DNA of 64,000 nucleotides from Bradyrhizobium algeriense. GTDB lineage: Bacteria > Pseudomonadota > Alphaproteobacteria > Rhizobiales > Xanthobacteraceae. The stretch is taken from the NCBI RefSeq assembly GCF_003062295.1, contig NZ_PYCN01000018.1, positions 102,015 through 166,014 of the forward strand, in the 5' to 3' direction. Below are positions 8,927-16,932 of the stretch, one piece after another; positions within the stretch are counted from its first letter, which is position 1, and every line of letters begins with the position of its first letter. The notes beneath the pieces were generated by a model. The model searched no databases. It had not been told where the DNA came from and saw nothing but the letters and a program-made list of their open reading frames with translations. A program made the translations under genes and the position numbers.

Positions 8927-9006
8927 GTAGGATGGGTAGAGCGAAGCGAAACCCATCGCCACGCTCACCGGCATTGATGGGTATCGCTTCGCTCCACCCA
9001 TCCTAC
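8927..9006. repeat. REP-like palindrome, GTAGGATGGGT family
   Basis: Outer arms GTAGGATGGGT (8927-8937) and ACCCATCCTAC (8996-9006) are exact complements, with GAGCGAAGCGA / TCGCTTCGCTC continuing the stem. This is a different family from the 8508 element. The remaining sequence to 9159 holds no gene I can support. Confidence 0.8.
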
Positions 9007-9159
9007 ATGACTGTCATCGTCCGCCTTGTGCGCAATTGCGCACTGGGGCGGACGATCCAGTATTCCAGAGACGCCAATGATTGAATGAGAAGCCGCAGCG
9101 TACTGGATGCCCCGCCTTCGCGGGGCATGACGGTCTTTGTACGGCGAAGACCCGGAGCC

Positions 9160-9696
9160 TCAATCCCGCGCGATGATCTCGCGCTCGTCCCGGTGAATGG
9201 TCTCGGTATTGGTTAGGTTACCACCCCGGCGGCGCACCAGAAATTTCGGGCGGCGGGCGCGGATCGCGTTGTGGCGGCGGCGGCGGGCGGCCGGTTCGCT
9301 GTTGTCATCTTCTTCCGCCAACAGCGGCAGCGCGAGGATGTCGCTCCACATTTGCCAGGCGGTGGCGATCTCCTCGGGATCGGAGCTCACACACAAGGGA
9401 ATGTTCAGGGAAGGGTCGCGATGCGCCAGCACCAGCATCTGCGCGTCGTCGAGACCACGCAGCGCGACGCCGAGAAAATCGCTGACGCGGACGTTGATCG
9501 CCATCCGCATGCCCTTGACGGCACGGTGCAGCACGACACGCTCGCGATGAAGTTCTACCCTCCGCACGCCACCGTCTGCGCGGGTATCGTGCGCATGGAA
9601 GCTAAGCGGCAGAGAAAGAGGGTCGAGCCGCATGACACGGCTCGACCCGGCGGGATTGATCCCGCTTATTGCTGTTTGACGCCTCACGGCTCTCAT
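9160..9696 (-). CDS. DUF6101-like protein
   Basis: The 178-residue protein begins MRAVRRQTAISGINPAGSSR and contains the segments RVELHRERVVLHRAVKGMRM and FLGVALRGLDD that I associate with the DUF6101 family of Bradyrhizobiaceae. The C-terminal third is very rich in Arg (AARRRRHNAIRARRPKFLVR), suggesting nucleic-acid or membrane contact. No catalytic motif or signal peptide is visible and function is unknown. It is divergent from the gene at 9956. Confidence 0.7.
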   Translation of the reverse strand: MRAVRRQTAISGINPAGSSRVMRLDPLSLPLSFHAHDTRADGGVRRVELHRERVVLHRAVKGMRMAINVRVSDFLGVALRGLDDAQMLVLAHRDPSLNIPLCVSSDPEEIATAWQMWSDILALPLLAEEDDNSEPAARRRRHNAIRARRPKFLVRRRGGNLTNTETIHRDEREIIARD

Positions 9697-9806
9697 CTCC
9701 CCGCCGGGATTATGTTCCCGGTCGATACGTGAGACCTTAGCGGAAGCGTTTCCGTTTCGCCTTAAAAAGCCTGGTTAAGGAGACGTCACCCGCCCTGGAT
9801 CTTCCC

Positions 9807-9854
9807 GCATGATTGACAAGACCTTGGCACGCATGATTGACGAGACCTTGCCAA
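9807..9854. repeat. Tandem 24-bp direct repeat followed by hairpin
   Basis: GCATGATTGACAAGACCTTG and its copy GCATGATTGACGAGACCTTG are adjacent (units 9807-9830 and 9831-9854). The second unit runs into a hairpin, GCCAAAATGCC with GGCATTTGGC (9850-9880). The stretch lies in the leader region of the TldE-type gene; no factor can be named. Confidence 0.55.
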
Positions 9855-9955
9855 AATGCCGAAATTGTTTGGCATTTGGCAGCGCAAAATGCTTGAAATC
9901 CCCGTGAATCAGGCACATCTGAGGGCCTTGTCGATTTGCGTTCCCGCCCTCTTCA

Positions 9956-11377
9956 ATGTCAGGGATTTTGTTTGTGAACTCTTCACCATCCACCGCTTCG
10001 CCGCTTTCGAAGACTTCCGACATGACCTCCGGTCTGTTCGACCAATCGGCGCTCTCGACGCTGGCGCAGCGGCTGGTCGAGGCCGCCAAGCGCGCGGGCG
10101 CGGATGCCGCAGACGCGGTTGCGGTCCGCGGCGTCTCGCAGGGCGTCGAAGTGCGTGAGGGCCGGGTCGAGGAATCCGAGCGCTCCGAAGGCGACGATGT
10201 CGGATTGCGTGTATTGGTCGGCCAGCGCCAGGCCGTAGTCTCCACCAACGATATTTCCGGCGATGGCGTCGCAAAACTCGCCGAGCGGGCGGTCGCGATG
10301 GCCCGCGTCGCGCCTGACGACAAATATGTCGGTCTCGCCGATCCGTCGCTGCTGGCGCGCGAGTTCGCCGATCTCGATCTGCTCGACCGCGAGGTTCCCT
10401 CGACGTCCGAACTCGAACGCCGCGCCTGCGAGGCCGAAGCCGCAGGCATGGCGGTCAAGGGCGTTACCAAATCAGGCGGCGCGTCCGCTTCGAGCGGCAT
10501 CGGCGGCATGGTGCTGGTGACCTCGACAGGCTTCCACGGCTCCTATTTGCGTTCCAGCCACGGCATCTCGATGACCGCGATATCGGGCGAAGGCACCGGC
10601 ATGGAGCGCGATTACGATTTCACCTCGGCACCCCATGCGTCCGACCTTGCTTCGCCCGAAAGCGTCGGCCGCAGCGCGGGAGAGCGCACCGTGGCGCGGG
10701 CCAATCCGCGCAAGGTCGAGACCTGCAAGGTGCCGGTGGTGTACGATCCCCGGGTGTCGGGCTCGCTGGTCGGCCATCTCGTCGGCGCCATCAACGGCGC
10801 CTCGATCGCGCGCAAGACCAGCTTTCTGAAAGACCGGATGGGCGAGCAGCTGTTCGCGAAGAACATCCGCATCATCGACGATCCCTTGCGGGTGCGCGGC
10901 CTGCGGTCGCAGACCTTCGACGCCGAGGGCGTAAGGGTGAAGAAGATCGCGCTCATCGACGAGGGGGTGCTGACCACGTGGCTGCTCGATTGCGCCACTG
11001 CGCGCGAACTCGGGCTGGTCACGACCGGACATGCCCATCGCGGCGTCTCGTCCTCGCCGTCGCCGGGATCGTATAATCTGCACCTCGAGCCCGGCGAGAT
11101 GACGCCGAAGCAACTGATCTCCGACATCAAGCAGGGTTTTTACGTCACCGACCTGATCGGCTCCGGCGTCAACGGCGTGACCGGCGATTACAGCCGCGGC
11201 GCCTCCGGCTTCTGGATCGAGAACGGCGAGATCACTTACCCCGTTAGCGAGGTGACGATCGCGGGCCATCTGCTGCCGATGTTCAAATCGCTGGTCGCGG
11301 CCAACGACCTGGAATTCCGCTACGGCGTCAACGCGCCGACGCTGCGTATCGAGGGCCTGACGCTTGGCGGACGCTGA
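9956..11377 (+). CDS. TldD/PmbA (TldE-type) metallopeptidase family protein
   Basis: The 473-residue protein is a TldE/PmbA homologue: an N-terminal domain with VEVREGRVEESERSEGDDVG and a C-terminal beta-rich domain (LIGSGVNGVTGDYSRGASGF, near its end). TldD/TldE form a protease that processes modified peptides. TldE lacks the HExxH of TldD and none is seen here, so this is probably the non-catalytic partner. ATG 9956 gives the longest form; GTG 9974 and ATG 10022 (MTSGLFDQSA, at the start of homology) are alternatives. Its stop overlaps the next gene by 14 bases. Confidence 0.9.
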   Translation: MSGILFVNSSPSTASPLSKTSDMTSGLFDQSALSTLAQRLVEAAKRAGADAADAVAVRGVSQGVEVREGRVEESERSEGDDVGLRVLVGQRQAVVSTNDISGDGVAKLAERAVAMARVAPDDKYVGLADPSLLAREFADLDLLDREVPSTSELERRACEAEAAGMAVKGVTKSGGASASSGIGGMVLVTSTGFHGSYLRSSHGISMTAISGEGTGMERDYDFTSAPHASDLASPESVGRSAGERTVARANPRKVETCKVPVVYDPRVSGSLVGHLVGAINGASIARKTSFLKDRMGEQLFAKNIRIIDDPLRVRGLRSQTFDAEGVRVKKIALIDEGVLTTWLLDCATARELGLVTTGHAHRGVSSSPSPGSYNLHLEPGEMTPKQLISDIKQGFYVTDLIGSGVNGVTGDYSRGASGFWIENGEITYPVSEVTIAGHLLPMFKSLVAANDLEFRYGVNAPTLRIEGLTLGGR

Positions 11378-12173
11378 TATCGCCGACGCGATCTGGGCGC
11401 GCGATGCCGCGCTGCTGAGGGATACCGTGCGCGAGGCCGGCGCGCTGGCGCTGTCGCTGTTTCGCACCGAACTGAAGAACTGGATCAAGGGCGCGTCGTC
11501 GCCGGTCTCCGAGGCCGACATCGCCGTCAACGACCTCGTCGAGCGGCGGCTGCGCGTGGCGACGCCGGATTATGGCTGGCTGTCGGAAGAAAGCGTCGAT
11601 GATGACAGCCGTCTCGGCAAGGAACTGGTCTGGATCGTGGACCCGATCGACGGCACCCGCGCCTATCTCGCCGGCCGCGAGGACTGGTGCGTGAGCGTGG
11701 CGCTGGTTGAGGGGTCGGCACCGGTGCTGGGGGCGGTGTTCGCTCCCGCCAGCGACGAATTCTTCTTCGCAGTTCGCGGGCAGGGCACCACGCGCAACGA
11801 AAGGCCTGTGCGTGCGGCCGCGGGCCACGAGCTCAATTTCTCCCGCATGGCCGGCCCGAAGCCGCTGGTGCAGCGGCTAAGTTCGTCACCGGATGAGATT
11901 ACGCTGCATCCGCGGATCGGATCGCTGGCGCTTCGGCTGTGCCGGGTCGCCGACGGCAGCCTCGATGCCGCTTTTGCAGGCGGCCAGAGCCGCGACTGGG
12001 ATCTTGCCGCGGCGAATTTGATCGTGCAGGAAGCGAATGGTAGAATGACCGCGCTCTCGGGGGATGCGATTGAGTATAATCGCCGGGAAGTGGTGCACGG
12101 GGTGCTGGTGGCGGCGGGATACGATCGGCATGCGCGCATTGTCGAGCATTTCCGAAATCGTCCGCTGCCCTGA
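11364..12173 (+). CDS. Inositol monophosphatase/CysQ-like phosphatase
   Basis: The 269-residue protein has the Li-sensitive phosphatase motifs: SPVSEADIAVND, WLSEESVDDDSR (Glu metal ligand), the signature WIVDPIDGTRAYLAGREDWC, and SRDWDLAAANLIVQEANG near the C-terminus. Substrate could be inositol phosphate or 3'-phosphoadenosine compounds. The start is TTG 11364, inside the end of the tldE-like gene, so translation is probably coupled. It leads into the Kdo/lipid A block; a role there is not shown. Confidence 0.88.
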   Translation: MADADIADAIWARDAALLRDTVREAGALALSLFRTELKNWIKGASSPVSEADIAVNDLVERRLRVATPDYGWLSEESVDDDSRLGKELVWIVDPIDGTRAYLAGREDWCVSVALVEGSAPVLGAVFAPASDEFFFAVRGQGTTRNERPVRAAAGHELNFSRMAGPKPLVQRLSSSPDEITLHPRIGSLALRLCRVADGSLDAAFAGGQSRDWDLAAANLIVQEANGRMTALSGDAIEYNRREVVHGVLVAAGYDRHARIVEHFRNRPLP

Positions 12174-12266
12174 ATCGGTCGAAATCCGTGCCACAATTCA
12201 TCCCGTCCACGCCGCGATATCAGCTGTCGCTCTTGCTTGCCGGGCATCTCGTTAGGAAAGACCATC

Positions 12267-12515
12267 ATGCCAGATAGTGCCCCGCAGCAATTGCTTCATC
12301 TCGTCATCGGCGGCGAGTTGACCGATCTCGAACACGTCACGTTCAAGGATCTCGACCAGGTCGATATCGTCGGCGTGTATCCCAATTACGCATCCGCGCT
12401 CGCTGCCTGGAAGGCGAAGGCGCAGCAGACCGTGGACAACGCTCACATGCGCTACTTCGTGGTTCACCTCCACCGGCTGCTCGATCCAGGCCAAGACACG
12501 AAGTCCTCCAGTTAA
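12267..12515 (+). CDS. DUF4170 domain protein
   Basis: The 82-residue protein starts MPDSAPQQLLHLVIGGELTD and contains VGVYPNYASALAAWKAKAQQ and MRYFVVHLHRLLDP, the DUF4170 pattern. AGGAAAG lies at good spacing before ATG 12267. Function is unknown. It lies immediately upstream of the DUF374 acyltransferase and waaA, an arrangement I recall as common in Rhizobiales, hinting at a link to lipopolysaccharide core synthesis. Confidence 0.85.
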   Translation: MPDSAPQQLLHLVIGGELTDLEHVTFKDLDQVDIVGVYPNYASALAAWKAKAQQTVDNAHMRYFVVHLHRLLDPGQDTKSSS

Positions 12516-12527
12516 GAAGTCCTGCAG

Positions 12528-13241
12528 TTGAAACGATTCCTTCGCGATTTGCTGCGCAGCAGCTGGGTTCAGCGCGCGCTGGGCGTGCTCGCGGCCGAAT
12601 ATCTGCGGCTGGTCTGGCTGACCAACCGCTTCACCTATGAGCCGGCCGATGTCTACGACATCGTCGAGCCGGAGATGCCGGCCATCTTCGCGTTCTGGCA
12701 CGGCCAGCACTTCATGACGCCGTTCATCAAGACCAAGGAGAGCCACCGCGCCAAGGTGCTGATCTCGCGGCATCGCGACGGCGAGTTCAACGCCATTGCT
12801 GCCGAGCGGCTCGGCATCGGAACCATCCGAGGCTCCGGCGATCATGGCGGCGCCTTTCACCGCAAGGGCGGCGTCGGCGCCTTCCGGGAAATGCTGCAGG
12901 CGCTGGAGGACAAGTGGAACGTCGCAACCACCGCCGACGTGCCGAAACGGGCGCGGGTGGTGGGGCTGGGCATCATCATGCTGGCGCGGGAGTCCGGCCG
13001 GCCGATCATGCCGTTTGCAATGGTGACCTCCAGGTTCATCCGGTTGAAGAACTGGGACTCCACCACCATCAATTTGCCCTTCGGGCGCGGTGCGGTGGTA
13101 GGCATTGAACATGTATACGTGCCGCCGGATGCCGATGCCGAGACTATGGAAAAGCTGCGTCTTCAGGTAGAATCTTATCTGAACGAAGCGACTCGTCGTG
13201 CCTATAAGGCCGTCGGGCGTCCGGAGGCCGCTCTTGGCTAA
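12528..13241 (+). CDS. DUF374 lysophospholipid acyltransferase-like protein
   Basis: The 237-residue protein has a short hydrophobic N-terminus and the DUF374 pattern PAIFAFWHGQHFMTPF, LISRHRDGEFNA and GTIRGSGDHGGAFHRKGG. Its position directly before waaA and lpxK suggests acylation in lipid A or core assembly at the inner membrane. The start is TTG 12528. The stop overlaps the start of waaA. The acyl donor and acceptor are not inferable. Confidence 0.85.
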   Translation: MKRFLRDLLRSSWVQRALGVLAAEYLRLVWLTNRFTYEPADVYDIVEPEMPAIFAFWHGQHFMTPFIKTKESHRAKVLISRHRDGEFNAIAAERLGIGTIRGSGDHGGAFHRKGGVGAFREMLQALEDKWNVATTADVPKRARVVGLGIIMLARESGRPIMPFAMVTSRFIRLKNWDSTTINLPFGRGAVVGIEHVYVPPDADAETMEKLRLQVESYLNEATRRAYKAVGRPEAALG

Positions 13242-14538
13242 TTCGCTGCCGATGACGTTGCGCGTCTACCGGAAACTGTCGTCCGCGATGGTACCGCTGT
13301 CACCAGCGTTGATCAGCCGGCGGTTGAAGCTCGGCAAGGAAGATCCGGCGCGGGTCGGCGAGCGCCGCGGTCTGAGCGCCGATATCCGGCCCGCCGGGCC
13401 GCTGGTGTGGATTCACGGCGCCAGCGTCGGCGAGGTGCTGGCGGCGGCGGCGCTGATCGAGCGGCTGCGGGCCTTGAACCTGCGCATCCTCCTGACCTCG
13501 GGCACGGTGACTTCGGCTGCGATCGTCGCCAAGCGGTTCCCCACTGACGTCATCCATCAATATGTGCCGTACGACTCGCCGCGTTACGTCGCGCGTTTTC
13601 TCGATCACTGGCGGCCCTCGCTGGCGCTGTTCATCGAATCGGACCTGTGGCCGAACCTGATCCTGTCGAGCGCCGCGCGGCGGCTGCCGATGGTGCTGAT
13701 CAACGGACGGATGTCGCAGCGCTCGTTTCCACGCTGGCAGCGGGTGCAAGGGACCATCTCGGCGTTGCTCGAAAAGTTCGACGTCTGCCTGGCGCAGTCG
13801 CAGACCGATGCGGATCGCTTTGCCACGTTGGGCAGCCGCAACGTCGTGGTGACCGGAAATCTCAAGCTCGATGTTCCCGCCCCGCCGGCCGATGCGAACA
13901 AGCTGGATATGCTGATGTCGATGACACGCGGCCGCCCGGTGGTGGTCGCGGCCTCGACGCATCCCGGCGAAGAAGAGATTCTGACGGAAACCCACCGCGC
14001 GCTCGCCGGCTATTTTCCAAAGCTGCTGACCGTGATCGTGCCGCGGCATCCCGATCGCGGCGAGGCCATCGCGCGCATGATCTCAGCTTCCGGCCTCAAT
14101 CCGACCTTGCGCTCGCACGAGGATTTGCCCACCGCCACGACCGACATCTATGTCGCCGACACCATGGGTGAACTGGGGTTGTTCTACCGGCTGGCGCCGA
14201 TCGTGTTCATGGGCGGATCGCTGGTCGAGCATGGCGGGCAGAATCCGATCGAGGCGATCAAGCTCGGTGCGTCGGTCATCCACGGCCCCCACGTCTTCAA
14301 TTTCACCGACGTCTATGAAGCCCTCGATTCCGCCGGCGGTGCGCGGCTGGCCGATACGCAGGAAATGCTGGTCAAGCAGTTCGGGCAGATGCTCGCCGAT
14401 CCCAAGGCGCGCGAAGCCGTGCTGACTGCGTCCGAGCGCGTGGTCGGGCAACTCGGCGGCGCGCTGGAGCGCACGCTCTCCGCGCTCGAGCCGTATTTGC
14501 TGCAGTTGCGGATCGAGATGGGAGCCGCAAATGCGTGA
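13234..14538 (+). CDS. waaA: 3-deoxy-D-manno-octulosonic acid transferase
   Basis: WaaA (KdtA) adds Kdo from CMP-Kdo to lipid IVA. The 434-residue protein has an N-terminal membrane-proximal region, then PLVWIHGASVGEVLAAAALI with the expected Gly-Ala-Ser-x-Gly-Glu motif, ESDLWPNLI, VVAASTHPGEEE and FMGGSLVEHGGQNPIEA. I chose TTG 13234 because a GGAGG lies 6 bases upstream. ATG 13252 is an alternative. The gene overlaps the DUF374 gene by 8 bases and lpxK by 8 bases, so the block is one operon. Confidence 0.94.
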   Translation: MANSLPMTLRVYRKLSSAMVPLSPALISRRLKLGKEDPARVGERRGLSADIRPAGPLVWIHGASVGEVLAAAALIERLRALNLRILLTSGTVTSAAIVAKRFPTDVIHQYVPYDSPRYVARFLDHWRPSLALFIESDLWPNLILSSAARRLPMVLINGRMSQRSFPRWQRVQGTISALLEKFDVCLAQSQTDADRFATLGSRNVVVTGNLKLDVPAPPADANKLDMLMSMTRGRPVVVAASTHPGEEEILTETHRALAGYFPKLLTVIVPRHPDRGEAIARMISASGLNPTLRSHEDLPTATTDIYVADTMGELGLFYRLAPIVFMGGSLVEHGGQNPIEAIKLGASVIHGPHVFNFTDVYEALDSAGGARLADTQEMLVKQFGQMLADPKAREAVLTASERVVGQLGGALERTLSALEPYLLQLRIEMGAANA

Positions 14539-15529
14539 GCCGGGCTTCTGGCACGGCCCGGCCTCGCTCAATTCGCATCTCCTGAAACCGCTCGCCGCAC
14601 TCTACGGCGCCATCGCCGCACAGCGCCTGCGGCGCAAGGGATTGAATGCAGGCATTCCGGTGCTCTGCGTCGGCAATTATAACGTCGGCGGCGCCGGCAA
14701 GACGCCGACCGTGTTGGCGCTGGCGAAACTGCTGCGCGACCTCGGCGAGACGCCGGTCGTGCTCAGCCGTGGCTATGGCGGCGAATTGCGCGGGCCGATC
14801 CGGGTCGACCCGGAGCGGCACGCAGCTTCCGATGTCGGCGACGAGCCGCTGATGCTGGCAGGCCATCTGCCCGTCGTGGTGTCGCGCAAACGCGCCGAGG
14901 GCGTGCCGCTGGCGCGTTCGCAAGGCGCGACCGTGATCCTGATGGACGACGGCTTCCAGAATCCGTCGATCATCAAGGACGCGTCCCTGATCGTGATCGA
15001 TAGCGAACGCGGGCTCGGCAACGGGAAGGTATTTCCCGCCGGCCCGCTCCGTGCGCCGCTGCGGCCGCAACTGGCGCGCACCGACGCGCTGATCGTCGTC
15101 GGGGACGGCTCGGCTGCTGCGCCGGTGGCCGTAGAGATCGCAGCACAGGGCAAACCGGTACTATCGGCGCATCTGAAGCCGGATGAGGCCGTGGTAGCGC
15201 AGCTTCGCGGCAAGCGCGTGCTGGCATTTGCCGGCATCGGCGATCCCGCGCGATTCTTCAACACGCTGCGCGCCAGCGGTATCGATGTCGTCGAGCAGCG
15301 GGCCTTCGCCGACCATCATCCGTATTCGCTAGTCGAGATCGAAGGCCTGATCACCGAGGGCCGGCGCGACGGGCTGACATTGGTGACGACGGAAAAGGAT
15401 CTCGCGCGGCTGCGCGATCGGCAGCACATCGTGCCGTTCGCGGTAACGCTAGAGTTCGACGATCCTGCGCGCCTGCGAAAATTCGTCGCCGACCGGCTAT
15501 TCAAGGCGCGCGAGAGGAAAGAACCGTAG
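14531..15529 (+). CDS. lpxK: Tetraacyldisaccharide 4'-kinase
   Basis: LpxK phosphorylates the 4' position of the lipid A precursor at the cytoplasmic face of the inner membrane. The 332-residue protein has the P-loop variant VGNYNVGGAGKTPT near residue 47, SRGYGGELRGP, GDEPLMLA, and ILMDDGFQNPSI. ATG 14531 overlaps the waaA stop. Length fits the family. A REP-like element begins at its stop codon. Confidence 0.95.
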   Translation: MREPGFWHGPASLNSHLLKPLAALYGAIAAQRLRRKGLNAGIPVLCVGNYNVGGAGKTPTVLALAKLLRDLGETPVVLSRGYGGELRGPIRVDPERHAASDVGDEPLMLAGHLPVVVSRKRAEGVPLARSQGATVILMDDGFQNPSIIKDASLIVIDSERGLGNGKVFPAGPLRAPLRPQLARTDALIVVGDGSAAAPVAVEIAAQGKPVLSAHLKPDEAVVAQLRGKRVLAFAGIGDPARFFNTLRASGIDVVEQRAFADHHPYSLVEIEGLITEGRRDGLTLVTTEKDLARLRDRQHIVPFAVTLEFDDPARLRKFVADRLFKARERKEP

Positions 15530-15676
15530 CCCGGATGGGAGCCAACGGGTCGCGCGAACGCGTGCCCGGCGACGAGCGCAATTGCGCTCGCACAGCGATG
15601 ACAGGCTCCGCGCAATCCGGGACACCTGTTCAATCACGCGCTAACCCCGGATTGCGCTTCGCTCCATCCGGACTAC
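15526..15676. repeat. REP-like palindrome after lpxK
   Basis: GTAGCCCGGATGGGAGC at the left and GCTCCATCCGGACTAC at the right form imperfect complementary ends, with an internal CCCGGATTGCGC segment. It lies between convergent lpxK and the DUF2093 gene. Confidence 0.7.
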
Positions 15677-15685
15677 CAGGCCAAC

Positions 15686-15913
15686 CTAGCCCTGCGTCTT
15701 CAGCGCGCCGGGAAAATGCCGCTGCAGCACGGCGGTCGGGACCGAATAGGCCTCCTGCAGGTCGACGCTCCAGTACTTCAATTCGTCGAGCGGGATCCGC
15801 ACGTCGGTGATGGCGCAGCGCACATAAGTTCCTGGCGAAATCACGCGGAAATCGCCGTCCAGATATTGCACCTGCGCTTCGCCATGGCCCGAGGGACCGA
15901 ATTTATTGAGCAC
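15686..15913 (-). CDS. DUF2093 domain protein
   Basis: The 75-residue protein matches DUF2093: AQVQYLDGDFRVISPGTYVR, CAITDVRIPLDELKYWSVDL and QEAYSVPTAVLQRH. I chose GTG 15913 because GGAGAG lies 7 bases upstream and homology begins at once (LNKFGPSG). GTG 15940 is possible. Two motifs (GTYVRCAITDV) suggest a small beta-rich domain; function is unknown. It lies convergent to lpxK, a placement I recall from related genomes. Confidence 0.82.
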   Translation of the reverse strand: MLNKFGPSGHGEAQVQYLDGDFRVISPGTYVRCAITDVRIPLDELKYWSVDLQEAYSVPTAVLQRHFPGALKTQG

Positions 15914-16098
15914 CGTCAAACTCTCCGATTGGCCGCGCACAGGCTGGCCTTAAGTATATTTTCCAAAATTCGATCTATCATAAATAGGTCGTACTGTCCG
16001 CCCCGGAAACTGACCTACTTGTGATGATTTTGTGCCGACCTGCATGATAGCGTGAATTTTACCGTGCCCGCAGCGTGATACCGATCCGACAGAGACCG

Positions 16099-16932
16099 AT
16101 GCGCCTGTTGTCAGCAACGCTATTCCTGACGCTCCTAGCGCCGACCTGCACGGCCGGTGCCGCGCAATTGCCGGCCCCGCGCCAGGTCGATATCCCGGCG
16201 ACCGGTCTGACCCTGCATGCCCAGCTCTACAAGCCTGATGGTGACGGCCCGTTTCCCACCGTGATCGCGCTGCATGGCTGCGGCGGATTGGGCGGGCAGT
16301 CCGAGCCCGTGCAGCCGCGCTACCGCGACTGGGCGGAACAGCTGTTGAAGACCGGCCATGCGGTGCTGCTGCCGGACAGTTACGGTTCGCGCGAACTCGG
16401 CCCGCAATGCCGCGACAGGGAGCGCCGAGTGCTCGCGCGCCGCGAGCGGGTCGCCGACGTCAATGCATCGCGGCAATGGCTGTTGCAGCAACCTTGGGCC
16501 GCGCGTGACCGGATCAGCCTGATGGGATGGGCGAACGGCGCCAGCGCGGTTCTGTGGGCGGTGCGCCCGCAATCGTCGGCGCGCGGTATTGCGCCGGACT
16601 TCCGCTCGGCCATCGCATTCTATCCGGACTGCCGGATCTCCTCCGGCCTCGGCTGGAGCACGCGGGTGCCGACGCTGCTGCTGATCGGCGCGCAGGACGA
16701 TGTCAGTTCGCCACAGGCCTGCCGCCAAATGGTGGAGGAGGCCCGTGGCCGCAGCGCGCTCGCGCAGATCGTGGTCTATCCCGGCGCAGCCCACGATTTC
16801 GACCGCGCCAACCTGCCGCTGCGGGTGATCGCAGGCTCCGACGCCGCGTTACCTGAACGCGGTCATGTCGGCACGGATGTGGACGCGCGCAGGGACGCGC
16901 AGCGACGCGTCACGGAGTGGCTGGCGCGCTAG
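16099..16932 (+). CDS. Dienelactone-hydrolase-like protein lacking the nucleophile
   Basis: The 277-residue protein starts at ATG 16099 with a signal peptide (MRLLSATLFLTLLAPTCTAG) and has the DLH/alpha-beta hydrolase core: TVIALHGCGGLGG, VLLPDSYGSREL, LLLIGAQDDVSSP (acid) and VVYPGAAHDFDR (His). The nucleophile elbow reads MGWANGASA: codon GCG at 16531 encodes Ala where family members carry Ser or Cys (Gly-x-Ser-x-Gly). The rest of the triad and fold look intact. It may be a non-catalytic binding protein, a single-base mutant, or use a different mechanism. It ends against xseA on the other strand with a 4-base overlap. Confidence 0.85.
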   Translation: MRLLSATLFLTLLAPTCTAGAAQLPAPRQVDIPATGLTLHAQLYKPDGDGPFPTVIALHGCGGLGGQSEPVQPRYRDWAEQLLKTGHAVLLPDSYGSRELGPQCRDRERRVLARRERVADVNASRQWLLQQPWAARDRISLMGWANGASAVLWAVRPQSSARGIAPDFRSAIAFYPDCRISSGLGWSTRVPTLLLIGAQDDVSSPQACRQMVEEARGRSALAQIVVYPGAAHDFDRANLPLRVIAGSDAALPERGHVGTDVDARRDAQRRVTEWLAR

